A DNA stretch of 51,553 nt, taken from assembly GCA_017390585.1 (NCBI GenBank), contig JAFPBB010000023.1, positions 1 to 51,553 of the forward strand, read 5' to 3'. The notes under the pieces are model-generated. The model worked only from the letters and a program-made list of their open reading frames with translations, was not told the origin of the DNA and made no database searches. The DNA comes from Tidjanibacter sp. (GTDB lineage: Bacteria; Bacteroidota; Bacteroidia; Bacteroidales; Rikenellaceae). The number at the start of each line of letters is the position of its first letter. The first letter of the stretch is position 1. The translations under genes were made by a program, and so were the position numbers. This document shows, piece by piece, positions 42,355-51,229 of this stretch.

Positions 42355-42517
42355 CAGGAGATTATACTCCCCCTTTAGGGGGAAACTATACCCAAGCGGG
42401 AATGGCAAAGTGGCGATTGTATTGATTTACAATTGGTTACACAACAAAGACGGCCACCCAATCGTTCCCCAAATGGATGAAGAAGAAGAAATAAGAAAAA
42501 CAAAAAAATAAATTGAA
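42355..42517 (+). other. Long leader with hairpin and short upstream frame
   Basis: The 5' untranslated region of the 987-residue lipoprotein contains a CCCCC-TTTA-GGGGG hairpin near 42370-42383. A 12-codon frame (ATG at 42474, MDEEEEIRKTKK, stop 42510-42512) ends 5 bp before the gene's start. Whether it is translated is unknown. Together with the terminator and promoter this accounts for the 396-bp gap. Confidence 0.4.
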
Positions 42518-45481
42518 ATGAAAAAGTTTCTCCTTTCGTTGATTGCAGCTGCCGCAGCGCTGTTTGCAACCTCTTGTGTGAACGAGCTTGAGGACGGCAT
42601 CAAAGACAACACCGGCAATGGTGTGACCTTTGAGATTTCTGCCTCCGAGCTTGCTTCGCGTGCTCTTGGAGATGCCGAGCAGGCAGTCTATCTGCTCTAT
42701 GGCGTCTACGAGATTGATGGAAGCAGTGTGAAGTTTCAGAACAGACTCTCCAACACAACCATCAACGACAATCTCAAGTTCGTTGATGGCAACGCAACCG
42801 TAACCATCAACCTCCTCGACGACACCTCCTACAACGTTCTCTTCTGGGCTGTAAGCGCTGGCACCTATGACGATGCCAATGGCATTACCACCACCCCTGC
42901 TTTCACCATCAATTGGGCTGAGCAGACTATGAGGATGAACGACAACGACTCTCTCAAGGCTAACGTTGAGGGATACGACGCATTCTATGGCTACTCCGAG
43001 GGTGTGGCTGCAGGTAGCAACCCCGAGCCCGTACAGTTGAGCCGTCCTTTCGCACAGCTCAACATCGGCACCAACGACTTGTCTATTGCTGCAGCGGGTG
43101 GTTTCAATCCCGCCAAGAGTAAGGTAGTTTTGGAGAATGCTCCAAAAAAATTCGACCTCAAGAATGGCACCGTTACCGAGACAGGCAAAATCACCTACGG
43201 TTTGGCATCGATGGACGAGGTAAAAAACAGTTACTACCCCATCGGTGGCTACGAGTACCTCTCGATGAACTACGTTCTCGTGGGTGGGAAGGCTCTGGTC
43301 AACGTAACCCTCGAGGTGAACGATGGCAACAACAAAACCATCGACAACACCTACAACTCCGTACCCGTTCAGCGCAACTACCGCACCAATGTCTATGGCT
43401 CACTGCTGACCAATGGCTCGCAGTTCAACGTCACCATCGACAAGGGCCTCTCCACCGAGTATGAGGAGAACCACACCATCGTTAAGACCGGCTACCAGTT
43501 CGCTTTGGCTCTTCTTAGGGGTGAGAACGTAATTCTTGCAAACGACATCACCGTTACTGCACAGGATATCACTGATGCTAAGGCTGCTCCCGCTCACGTG
43601 ATGAGCCGCGCAGCTGACTCTGACGCTATTAACGTGGTTATCAACCTCGGTGGCCACACCCTTACATTTGACGATGGCGCAGAGCTCGACCTCAATGGCG
43701 GTTCGGTTACTCTCGAGGGCAAGGGCGAAAGCAAAATCGTTGCTGAGCAGAGTCCCGGCTTCACCAACGGTGGCGTATTCAAAGCCGATGGTAACGAGGT
43801 AGACACCACGGGCTACGGTACTGTTCCCACCGTATCCGAGGGCCTTGCAGCCGTTTTTGCAAATGGCGGCACCTTCACTATGACCACCGACATTGCACTC
43901 ACCGAGGCTCTTACCGTTAGTGCCAACGCAATTCTCGACCTCAATGGCCACGTTTTGAGCGGCGTTAACAACACCAATACGGGCCACCTCATTGAAGTCA
44001 ACAACAGTAAATCCCTCACCATCAAGGACAGCAGCGCTGCCAAGAACGGTAAGATTACCTACGCACAGGGCACTTCCAACGTTGGTTGGACCATCTATGT
44101 CGAGGGTGTGCTCAACCTCGAGTCGGGTGCTATTGAGTTGACCGGCGACGAGTGGTCGATTGGTTATGCTGTGGATTTGCGTCCCAATGCTTGGGGCACT
44201 GCATACACCGAGCCTTCGACCTTCAATATGAAGGGTGGTAAGCTGATTTCGTCCGATGGCGCTGTGCGCGTGGCATCTTCCAGCTCGGATACTCACAAGC
44301 AGGTATCGGCCAACTTCAATATGACCGGTGGTGAGATTGAGGCTGCCTACGATGGCATCTTTGTTCAACAGAGCAATGTTGCCTACGATGTTCTAAACGT
44401 AAATATCAATGGTGGTACTCTCAAGTCGGAGTTCTTCCCCATCCGTCTCTATGGTCCCATTGCAACCAGCAAGATTGGCAATTCGTCGGTGACCATCTCG
44501 GGCGGTAGCTTCAGCAAAGTTAATTTGACTGACAAGGTTGCCTTGGTTGAGGGTCTTATCTACCTCGGTGGTGGCGTTAGCGAGGAGACTCTCTACCACA
44601 CCAACGTTGCAATCACCGGTGGCACATTTACCAATGGTGAGGCCCTTCCCACCTACAAGACCCCCGTTGCCCAGATCGGCGACGAGAAGTTCGGTACACT
44701 GCAAGAGGCTATTAATGCTGCCGAGGATGGCGCCGAGATCGTTCTGATTAGCGACATCCACGTTGGCGAGACTCTCAATTTGGCAGCTGGTAAAAACCTC
44801 ACACTCGACCTCGATGGCTACACCATTTCGGGTGCTTTCACAAAAGGTGATGGTGCCGTAGTTAATATTGCAAATGGCGTTTCGGCCAAGTTGGTAGGTG
44901 GTATCGTTAAGAACACCACCGAGAATGGCGACGCTGTTATCAACAACGAAGGAACCCTTGAATTGAAAGACGTAGAGATTGTCGGTGCACCTCTTGCAGA
45001 TGGCGGTTACTCTGCATATGCAGTTATCTCGTCGGGTAAATTGACCATTAACGAAGGTACTGTAGTAAGCGCAGACCGTGGTTGCTTGAAGTTCAGTGGT
45101 GCTGGCGAGACTGTTATCAACGGTGGTAGTTTCTCGAATAATGACATTGGTTCCAGAAGCTTGACCTCTCACGTAGTAGATGTTGAGAATGGTGGAAGCC
45201 ACAAGCTGACCATCAATGGCGGTACTTTCAAGCACCTCCACACTGCTACCAGCGGTGGTGTTGTTATTTGCAACAGAACAACAGGCGTAGTTTATGTAAA
45301 TGGTGGTAGCTACAGTGGTGGCAACTACTACGGCAATAACAACCTTTCGGACTATGGCTATGGTGGTACTTTCTCCGTTAAGGGTGGTACTTTCACTGCA
45401 AGACCTGCGCAGAAATATATCGCAGCTGGCTACAAGGCTGTTGAGTCCAATGGCAAGTGGACTGTTGTTAGGGATGAATAG
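42518..45481 (+). CDS. Large surface lipoprotein: fimbrillin-like head plus beta-helix
   Basis: A 987-residue lipoprotein. The signal MKKFLLSLIAAAAALFATSC has a lipobox. The N-terminal third (about 30-320) resembles the fimbrillin/DUF6562-type modules of Bacteroidota surface proteins, including the phrase PVQLSRPFAQLNIGTNDLSI and YRTNVYGSLLTNGSQFNVTI. The remaining two thirds are rich in G-G-T/S-F/L turns (for example TINGGTFKHLHTATSGGVVI, then VYVNGGSYSGGNYYG), in rungs of about 20-25 residues, consistent with a right-handed beta-helix. No catalytic residues are evident, so an adhesin or scaffold is more likely than an enzyme. Base composition is a little lower in GC than in the flanks. It stands alone between two terminators. 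Confidence 0.82.
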   Translation: MKKFLLSLIAAAAALFATSCVNELEDGIKDNTGNGVTFEISASELASRALGDAEQAVYLLYGVYEIDGSSVKFQNRLSNTTINDNLKFVDGNATVTINLLDDTSYNVLFWAVSAGTYDDANGITTTPAFTINWAEQTMRMNDNDSLKANVEGYDAFYGYSEGVAAGSNPEPVQLSRPFAQLNIGTNDLSIAAAGGFNPAKSKVVLENAPKKFDLKNGTVTETGKITYGLASMDEVKNSYYPIGGYEYLSMNYVLVGGKALVNVTLEVNDGNNKTIDNTYNSVPVQRNYRTNVYGSLLTNGSQFNVTIDKGLSTEYEENHTIVKTGYQFALALLRGENVILANDITVTAQDITDAKAAPAHVMSRAADSDAINVVINLGGHTLTFDDGAELDLNGGSVTLEGKGESKIVAEQSPGFTNGGVFKADGNEVDTTGYGTVPTVSEGLAAVFANGGTFTMTTDIALTEALTVSANAILDLNGHVLSGVNNTNTGHLIEVNNSKSLTIKDSSAAKNGKITYAQGTSNVGWTIYVEGVLNLESGAIELTGDEWSIGYAVDLRPNAWGTAYTEPSTFNMKGGKLISSDGAVRVASSSSDTHKQVSANFNMTGGEIEAAYDGIFVQQSNVAYDVLNVNINGGTLKSEFFPIRLYGPIATSKIGNSSVTISGGSFSKVNLTDKVALVEGLIYLGGGVSEETLYHTNVAITGGTFTNGEALPTYKTPVAQIGDEKFGTLQEAINAAEDGAEIVLISDIHVGETLNLAAGKNLTLDLDGYTISGAFTKGDGAVVNIANGVSAKLVGGIVKNTTENGDAVINNEGTLELKDVEIVGAPLADGGYSAYAVISSGKLTINEGTVVSADRGCLKFSGAGETVINGGSFSNNDIGSRSLTSHVVDVENGGSHKLTINGGTFKHLHTATSGGVVICNRTTGVVYVNGGSYSGGNYYGNNNLSDYGYGGTFSVKGGTFTARPAQKYIAAGYKAVESNGKWTVVRDE

Positions 45482-45505
45482 GCGCTAAAATACCTAAAAA
45501 ATAGC

Positions 45506-45545
45506 AGAGGCTGCACTCGGGTGGGTGCAGCCTCTATTATTATAT
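45506..45545. terminator. Terminator between the beta-helix gene and dapF
   Basis: AGAGGCTGCAC (45506-45516) pairs with GTGCAGCCTCT (45525-45535) around an 8-nt loop and is followed by ATTATTATAT. It lies between convergent genes and may serve both. Confidence 0.75.
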
Positions 45546-45576
45546 AAAAGGTATGTTGGCAGCGTGGGGTGAGGGA

Positions 45577-46377
45577 TTACTCCACGCTCCAAGTGCCACG
45601 GAACGCAAGGCGCGCAGGGCCCGTAAGGCGGATTGACCAATAGCGCTCGCCATCGGTCTCAAAGTCCACCGCAAGGTCTCCGCCAGAGGCAGCAAGGTCG
45701 AAGTGGCGCACCGCAGATTGGAACACCGAGCAAGCAGCTATGGCCGAGGCCGTGGCTCCCGTACCACACGCAAGGGTCTCGTCCTCCACACCGCGTTCGT
45801 AGGTACGCAGGCTCAAACGGCCCTCGCCCTCCACCTTCACAAAATTGATATTGGCACCAGAGGTGGCAGCAGTCTTGGGGCCATAGCGCAGGGCTCTACC
45901 CTCGCCCACGACATCCAAGTCCAACCCCTCAACGAAGCGCACAAGGTGGGGCGAGCCCGTATCGAGCAGCACATCGCCCTCCTCGTCCACGCGCACGCTC
46001 TCCACATTGCACATCCCAAGTCGCACAACAGCCTCATTGGGTGCGGGGCGCGAGAGAATCTCCGCCGTGTGGAGTCCGTCCACAGCGCGAAACAGTTTCC
46101 TGTCGCCACCAATGCCGAGGTGGTCGGCGAAGAGTGTAATGCACCTGCCACCATTGCCACACATTGTAGCCTCGGGGCCATCGGAGTTGAAGTAGCGCAT
46201 AGAAAAGTCGGCATCGGCACAGTCGGAAAGAATCATCAGTCCATCGGCACCCACACCGCGTCGGCGATCGCAAATTGCACGCACCTGAGCCTCCGTAGGC
46301 TCGAAGTTTGTATTCCTCAGGTCGAGCAACACAAAGTCGTTGCCCGCACCCTCATATTTCCAAAAGTCAATATTCAT
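45577..46377 (-). CDS. dapF: Diaminopimelate epimerase
   Basis: Converts LL- to meso-diaminopimelate for lysine and peptidoglycan synthesis. The 266-residue protein has both catalytic cysteine motifs: MCGNGGRCITLFADHLG in the N-terminal half and TLACGTGATASAIAACSVF in the C-terminal half. The N-terminus shows KYEGAGNDFVLLDLRN. The ATG at 46377 is used, because the reading upstream covers the divergent promoters. It faces TamL across a 77-bp region in which two consensus -7 boxes point in opposite directions (46400-46427). Confidence 0.96.
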   Translation of the reverse strand: MNIDFWKYEGAGNDFVLLDLRNTNFEPTEAQVRAICDRRRGVGADGLMILSDCADADFSMRYFNSDGPEATMCGNGGRCITLFADHLGIGGDRKLFRAVDGLHTAEILSRPAPNEAVVRLGMCNVESVRVDEEGDVLLDTGSPHLVRFVEGLDLDVVGEGRALRYGPKTAATSGANINFVKVEGEGRLSLRTYERGVEDETLACGTGATASAIAACSVFQSAVRHFDLAASGGDLAVDFETDGERYWSIRLTGPARLAFRGTWSVE

Positions 46378-46399
46378 CGAAAAAGTGGTCTTAACAAGG

Positions 46400-46427
46400 C
46401 AAATATAAGGAAAATATCGTATATTTG
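46400..46427. promoter_or_regulatory. Back-to-back -7 boxes for dapF and TamL
   Basis: CAAATATA at 46400-46407 (TATATTTG on the minus strand) serves dapF, and TATATTTG at 46420-46427 serves TamL. They are only 12 bp apart. No clear -33 TTTG is found for either, and each -33 would fall inside the other gene's promoter. Confidence 0.65.
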
Positions 46428-46454
46428 AGAAATTTTTTGCCCACACACGTCAAA

Positions 46455-48833
46455 ATGAAACGTCGCATAAGGAGGATAGGTACAATATGGATGGCTCTCA
46501 CTGCAATGGTGGCAGTGAGCTCCTGCAACATCCGCAACTATCTCCCCGAGGGACACTATGTGCTCACGCAAAACCACATCGAAACCGACAAGCAGACGCC
46601 CAAGTCCGAACGCATAGAGGCAAGCGAAATCTCGCAGTACATCAAGCAAAGGCCCGCAATGGACCTCCTCAACGTGCGCGCCTATCTCTATCTCCGTGCC
46701 AACCCCAATGTGGACAACGCCTGGAACAACCTGCTGCGTACCACCCTCGGCACCCCACCCACAATCCTCGATACCACCCTCACACGACGTTCGGCCGCCA
46801 ACATCGAATCCTACGTAGCCTCGCGCGGTTTCTTCGGAGCCACCGAAGAGTACTCCTTCAGTCTCGACCCCAAGAGACAAACCGCCAAGGTGACCTACAC
46901 AACAATTCAGGGTGAGCCCTACAGAATCAGCCGCATAGACAACAATATTCAAGACTCCTACATCGCAAAAATCATAGCCCGAGATACGCTCTCGCTCCTG
47001 CGTCGTGGCGACATTCTCGACATCAACACTCTCGGCGAAGAGCGCACGAGGCTCACCAATATGCTCCGCAGTTCTGGTTTCTACGACTTCTCCGAGAGCA
47101 ACATCGACTTCCAGGTGGACACCACTCTCGGCCATCACAACGCCTCCGTGGAGATGATTCTCCGTCAGCAGGTGGTGGGATACTCTCCACAGGGTGCGCC
47201 CATAGCCCAGAACAGCCCCATATATCGCATTGGCACCATCCGTGTCCTCCCCGACTACAACGCGACTGAGGCCGCCACAAATCCCGACTATCACCTCCTC
47301 CTCGACACCCTCACCTACAAGGGTATGGAGATCATCTACCCCGGCTCGAAGCCCAATATCCGCCCCAGCATCCTCCGCAAACTCATAAAACTGCGTAGCG
47401 GCTCGGTCTACAACGATTCGCGCGTGACAACCACCTACGAGAACCTTATGAGGGTGGACTACATCCACAGCGCCAACATCCTCTTCACCCCCGAAAACCG
47501 CGAGGCAATGACCGCGGTCACCTACGTTGGCGACCACTGGAGCGATACGGCCGAGACTACCGAGGGCACGCTCGACTGCGAAATACGACTCTCGCCTGCA
47601 ATGAGGCAGAGCTACAAACTCGAGCTCGAAACCTCCACAACCTCAAGTTTCTACGGCGTGGCAACCACTCTCGGCTACCAAAACCGCAACCTCTTCCGAG
47701 GAGCCGAACAGCTCGATATGAGCCTCACTCTCGGCTATGAGCTCCTCAAAGTGGACGACCCCTCGCTGAATCGCAACTCCACGGAGCTGGGAGGTATGGT
47801 CGGCATATCTTTCCCACGCTTCCTCTTCCCCGTCGACCTCGACCCCACGGGCCGACTCCTCAGCCCGCAAACACGAGTTGAGATCTCCATCAATGGGCAG
47901 AATAGGCGCTACTACAACCGCGTACTCTCCAACATCAGCTTTGGCTACAGTTGGAACAACGGACGACGCAGCCACTACTCCCTGCGCCCCTTTGACGTCA
48001 GTCTCGTCAAGATGAACTACGTCAGCCAAACCTTCCTCGACAAACTCCAAAACCCCTATCTAAAAGATAGTTACACCACCCAGATGATGGCCGGAATCTC
48101 CGGAGCCTACACCTATGGCACCCAAGCCTCCACATCCACGGGCGACTACACCACGCTCCGCATAGGCTTCTCCACAAGTGGCAACATCGTCGCAGGGGTG
48201 CAGAAGCTCTTCGGTGCCACCAAGACCAATGGACACTACACTCTCTTCGGAATCCCCTATGCACAGTATCTCCGAGGGGATGTCAATTGGGCACACTCCA
48301 TACCTATGGGTGAGCGCACAAGCCTCGTCTATCGTCTCTATGGCGGCCTGATTTTCCCCTACGGTAACTCGCGCAACGAGTCGCTCCCCGCAGACCGACT
48401 CTTCTACGCAGGCGGTGTGAATAGTATGAGGGGTTGGGCAGTGAGGACTCTCGGTCCGGGCGGCTCGGCAGAGGTCAACAGCGGCTATCCGAGCCAATTT
48501 GGCAACCTCCGACTCGAGGCCAACGCAGAGTTGCGTTTCCCGATTGGTGGCATCTTCGATGGTGCGGCCTTCATTGACGCAGGTAACGTGTGGTACACCC
48601 CCAACATCCAGGGTATTCCCGAGGGCGCGGCTTTCCGCTTCAACACCCTCCTACCCCAGATTGCTCTCAATACGGGCGTGGGTCTGAGGGTGAACCTCAG
48701 CGTGCTTGTGCTCCGACTCGACTGGGGTATTCAACTCTACAACCCCGGCAAGAGCGAGGGTAGCAGATGGGTAATTGCCAAGCCCAACATCCACAACACG
48801 TCTCTCAACTTCGGTATCGGCTATCCGTTCTAA
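46455..48833 (+). CDS. TamL-type Omp85 outer-membrane assembly lipoprotein
   Basis: A 792-residue Omp85-family protein anchored as a lipoprotein (signal MKRRIRRIGTIWMALTAMVA, lipobox VSS-C24). This matches TamL, the Bacteroidota relative of TamA. POTRA-like domains follow (for example GEPYRISRIDNNIQDSYIAK, then RGDILDINTLGEERTRLTNM, and GSVYNDSRVTTTYENLMRVD). The C-terminal half is the 16-strand-type barrel, with the VRGF-equivalent loop motif in YAGGVNSMRGWAVRTLGPGG. It ends NTSLNFGIGYPF with a terminal Phe. The partner TamB is not in this window. The ATG at 46455 follows its -7 box by 28 bp. Confidence 0.93.
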   Translation: MKRRIRRIGTIWMALTAMVAVSSCNIRNYLPEGHYVLTQNHIETDKQTPKSERIEASEISQYIKQRPAMDLLNVRAYLYLRANPNVDNAWNNLLRTTLGTPPTILDTTLTRRSAANIESYVASRGFFGATEEYSFSLDPKRQTAKVTYTTIQGEPYRISRIDNNIQDSYIAKIIARDTLSLLRRGDILDINTLGEERTRLTNMLRSSGFYDFSESNIDFQVDTTLGHHNASVEMILRQQVVGYSPQGAPIAQNSPIYRIGTIRVLPDYNATEAATNPDYHLLLDTLTYKGMEIIYPGSKPNIRPSILRKLIKLRSGSVYNDSRVTTTYENLMRVDYIHSANILFTPENREAMTAVTYVGDHWSDTAETTEGTLDCEIRLSPAMRQSYKLELETSTTSSFYGVATTLGYQNRNLFRGAEQLDMSLTLGYELLKVDDPSLNRNSTELGGMVGISFPRFLFPVDLDPTGRLLSPQTRVEISINGQNRRYYNRVLSNISFGYSWNNGRRSHYSLRPFDVSLVKMNYVSQTFLDKLQNPYLKDSYTTQMMAGISGAYTYGTQASTSTGDYTTLRIGFSTSGNIVAGVQKLFGATKTNGHYTLFGIPYAQYLRGDVNWAHSIPMGERTSLVYRLYGGLIFPYGNSRNESLPADRLFYAGGVNSMRGWAVRTLGPGGSAEVNSGYPSQFGNLRLEANAELRFPIGGIFDGAAFIDAGNVWYTPNIQGIPEGAAFRFNTLLPQIALNTGVGLRVNLSVLVLRLDWGIQLYNPGKSEGSRWVIAKPNIHNTSLNFGIGYPF

Positions 48834-48976
48834 TCGGTCCAGCTGTGTAGCTCCACGTCCACAAGCTGCCGATGTCGTAGCAGCTATGGTCGTAGCGAAT
48901 GGGAAGCGCCACGGAAGCGCCCTATCCTCCCCCCCCAAAAAAAAATACTAATTCCACACAAACATCGGCCATTTTT

Positions 48977-48995
48977 TTAATCCCTACGGGATTAA
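48977..48995. other. Palindrome TTAATCCC-TAC-GGGATTAA
   Basis: A perfect 8-bp stem around a 3-nt spacer preceded by a T run, in the 267-bp gap between TamL and the BlaI-like gene. It may be a transcript end or a protein-binding site. The rest of 48834-49014 holds nothing I recognise. Confidence 0.35.
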
Positions 48996-49014
48996 CATCT
49001 CCATTCCACCTGCA

Positions 49015-49052
49015 AACTACAAAATTTAGTTGCATAACTATAATTTTTAGTT
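49015..49052 (+). promoter_or_regulatory. Tandem operators AACTA-N7-TAGTT for the BlaI-like repressor
   Basis: Two copies of AACTA-N7-TAGTT lie at 49015-49031 and 49036-49052, 21 bp centre to centre (two helical turns). They cover the promoter's -33 region and abut the -7 box. BlaI/MecI repressors bind tandem palindromes with TACA/TGTA-like cores, so these are likely autoregulatory operators. Confidence 0.75.
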
Positions 49053-49060
49053 TATATTTG
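49030..49060 (+). promoter_or_regulatory. Promoter of the BlaI-M56 operon
   Basis: TTGC (49030-49033), 19 bp, then -7 TATATTTG (49053-49060). The BlaI-like ATG is 41 bp downstream. The tandem operators overlap it. Confidence 0.78.
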
Positions 49061-49100
49061 TGCAAGCAAACCGTGGGATCCCCACCAAACCAAGAACCCT

Positions 49101-49463
49101 ATGAAACGACTTACACGCAAGGAGGAAGAGGTGATGCAGCTCTTCTGGCAGCACGGAGCAATGTTTGTGCGCGAGCTCGTGGCTCTCTATCCCGACCCTA
49201 AACCCCATTTCAACACACTCTCCACAATGGTGCGCTCGCTCGAAGCAAAGGGCTACCTGGCCCACACCGCCTATGGCAACACCTACCAATACCACGCAGT
49301 GGTGAGCGAAACCGAGCTCGGCGGCAACACCATCAAGGGTGCCGTGAGCCGCTATTTCGAGAATTCCTACCTAACAGCCGTTTCGGCCCTTGTGAGGGAG
49401 GAAAAAATCTCGGTGGAGGAGCTCAAGCATCTCATCGAACAGATTGAGAAAGGCAACAACTAA
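49101..49463 (+). CDS. BlaI/MecI-family transcriptional repressor
   Basis: A 120-residue winged-helix repressor. It starts MKRLTRKEEEVMQLFWQHGA and continues with MFVRELVALYPDPKPHFNTL, then STMVRSLEAKGYLAH, the DNA-recognition part of the family. The C-terminal dimerisation helices are ENSYLTAVSALVREEKISVE and ELKHLIEQIE. Such repressors are cleaved or released after signalling by a membrane M56 metallopeptidase, and exactly such a gene follows 14 bp downstream. Its probable operators are the tandem AACTA-N7-TAGTT sites at its own promoter. No beta-lactamase gene is adjacent, so the regulated function is unknown. Confidence 0.94.
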   Translation: MKRLTRKEEEVMQLFWQHGAMFVRELVALYPDPKPHFNTLSTMVRSLEAKGYLAHTAYGNTYQYHAVVSETELGGNTIKGAVSRYFENSYLTAVSALVREEKISVEELKHLIEQIEKGNN

Positions 49464-49477
49464 TTGGAGTGTACACA

Positions 49478-51223
49478 ATGCAGGAACTTCTCACATATTC
49501 ACTCAAGGTGGCGGCCGTAATGGTGGTATTCTACCTCTTCTACAAAGTCCTGCTTGCCCGCGAGACCTTCCACCGCCTCAATCGCATAGTGCTGCTCGCC
49601 ATTGCACCACTCTCTATGACGCTCCCACTCTGCGTGATCACCATTAGGCGCACGGTTGTAGCGGAGTCGGCGGCGGAGCTTCTATCGCTCACCCCCATTG
49701 AAATGGTGGAGCAATCCGCAGTAGCGGCCGACGCCTCGGGCTGGGATTGGTGGCTTATAGGCGGCATTGTCGCCATCGCGGGTGCAGTGGTGGTGGCAGT
49801 GTGGAGCGCAGTGTCGGTGATTAGTGTCCGAAAGATTGTGCGCGAAGGAAGAGAGGTGGAGCGCAACGGCAGAGAACGAATCGTTCTTACCAGCAAAAAA
49901 ATCGCCCCATTCAGCTGGATGAACACCATAGTTCTCTCCGAGGATGATCTCTCCGACGGCTACGACATAGTGGTGGCCCACGAGAGGGCACACATACGCC
50001 TACGCCACTCGGTGGATATGCTCTTCGTGAACCTCTATTGTGCTATCCAATGGTTCAACCCTGCCGTGTGGCTCCTCAGGCGCGAAGTGCGCGAGGTGCA
50101 CGAATACGAAGCCGACTTGGAGGTGTTGCAGGGGGGTGTGAATGCTCGAGACTATCAACTACTACTAATAAAGAAGGCTGTCGGCAACAAATCCTACTCC
50201 ATTGCCAACAGCCTCAATCACAGTACACTTAAAAACCGTATTACTATGATGTTGCAGAAAAAATCAACTCCCGCGAGTCGTATGAGGGTGCTCTACGCCT
50301 TGCCTCTGTTGTGCTTGTCGCTCACAGCGTTTGCACAGACCGAAACAGTCGTCATCAACGCCGACAAAGTTACGGAAAACTCCACAGAAAAACAAGACAG
50401 ACAAATCACCACACTGAGGGTGGTGGATGGCAAGGTATATGTCGACGGCAGCCAGACACCCACCTCGCAGATTGTTTCAATCGGCCTGAAAGGCAAAAAC
50501 ATAGTGCTCAATGGCAAGGAGATAGAGTTCGACAGCCTCGCCGAGGAGCTCGATGACTACATCGAAGAGAATGGCACCACCACCGCAGACAAAGTTGTCT
50601 ACATCAACATTGGGGGCGATGTGAAGATGGAGCAGCTCGTGGAGGTGAAGAATACTCTGCGCGCAGCCAAGCTCTACCGCATCTACTACGACCAAACACC
50701 CCACATCCTCCCACCTGCGGAGCAAAACACCGAGGGTAAGTCGGTGAGCGTTGTAGAGTCCGCCCCCACCGAATTGGTCGACAAACGCAACCTTATGGTC
50801 ATCAAGTTGCAGAAAGACAACAAGGTGCAGCTCACTATGGGTGGCGAGAGTTTCGTGGTGGATGCCGACGACAACAAGGTACGTTGGGCCGTGAAAACCT
50901 TTCTGAAGAATGCCAAGGAGTCACCCACTCTCCCCTCAAAGCGAGTCAGCATAATCACACTACCCTCCAAGGGCAAAAAGCTGGAGTACGCAAGCAGCAA
51001 CGGCCTGATATGCATTGAGGCCGATGGAGAGGCCGAGGCAAAGGAGTTTAGCAACCTCAGTGCCGCCATCCACGCCGCCTATGGCGAGGTACGCGAAGAG
51101 GCAGCAATGGAGCTCTTTGGCCGCCCCCTCTCGGAGCTAACCCTCGAGGAGCAGGATGCACTCCACAAGGCCATCCCCATCCGCGTGTCGGAAGCCACCA
51201 CAGCAAAGTTCCTAACCAAATAA
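49478..51223 (+). CDS. BlaR1-like M56 metallopeptidase with ExbD-like C-terminus
   Basis: A 581-residue membrane sensor/protease. The N-terminal half has several hydrophobic helices and the zinc-protease motif HERAH at residues 168-172 with Glu-Tyr-Glu-Ala-Asp at about 209-213 as the third ligand region. A fourth helix (about 270-286) ends in a signal-like LTAFAQ. Instead of the penicillin-binding domain of BlaR1, the extracytoplasmic part (about 330-405) reads like the ExbD/TolR periplasmic fold: IVSIGLKGKNIVLNGKEIEF, EELDDYIEENGTTTADKVVY, INIGGDVKMEQLVEVKNTLR. A further globular region follows. The ATG at 49478 is preferred to the GTG three codons upstream. It is the partner of the BlaI-like repressor. 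Confidence 0.88.
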   Translation: MQELLTYSLKVAAVMVVFYLFYKVLLARETFHRLNRIVLLAIAPLSMTLPLCVITIRRTVVAESAAELLSLTPIEMVEQSAVAADASGWDWWLIGGIVAIAGAVVVAVWSAVSVISVRKIVREGREVERNGRERIVLTSKKIAPFSWMNTIVLSEDDLSDGYDIVVAHERAHIRLRHSVDMLFVNLYCAIQWFNPAVWLLRREVREVHEYEADLEVLQGGVNARDYQLLLIKKAVGNKSYSIANSLNHSTLKNRITMMLQKKSTPASRMRVLYALPLLCLSLTAFAQTETVVINADKVTENSTEKQDRQITTLRVVDGKVYVDGSQTPTSQIVSIGLKGKNIVLNGKEIEFDSLAEELDDYIEENGTTTADKVVYINIGGDVKMEQLVEVKNTLRAAKLYRIYYDQTPHILPPAEQNTEGKSVSVVESAPTELVDKRNLMVIKLQKDNKVQLTMGGESFVVDADDNKVRWAVKTFLKNAKESPTLPSKRVSIITLPSKGKKLEYASSNGLICIEADGEAEAKEFSNLSAAIHAAYGEVREEAAMELFGRPLSELTLEEQDALHKAIPIRVSEATTAKFLTK

Positions 51224-51229
51224 AAAGCA

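Noticed and set aside
42518-45481. Pectate-lyase-type enzyme
   Set aside because: The beta-helix character is present, but no catalytic Asp/Arg cluster of polysaccharide lyases could be identified.
49478-51223. Beta-lactam resistance sensor (true BlaR1)
   Set aside because: The penicillin-binding SxxK and related motifs are absent from the extracytoplasmic region, and no beta-lactamase is adjacent.
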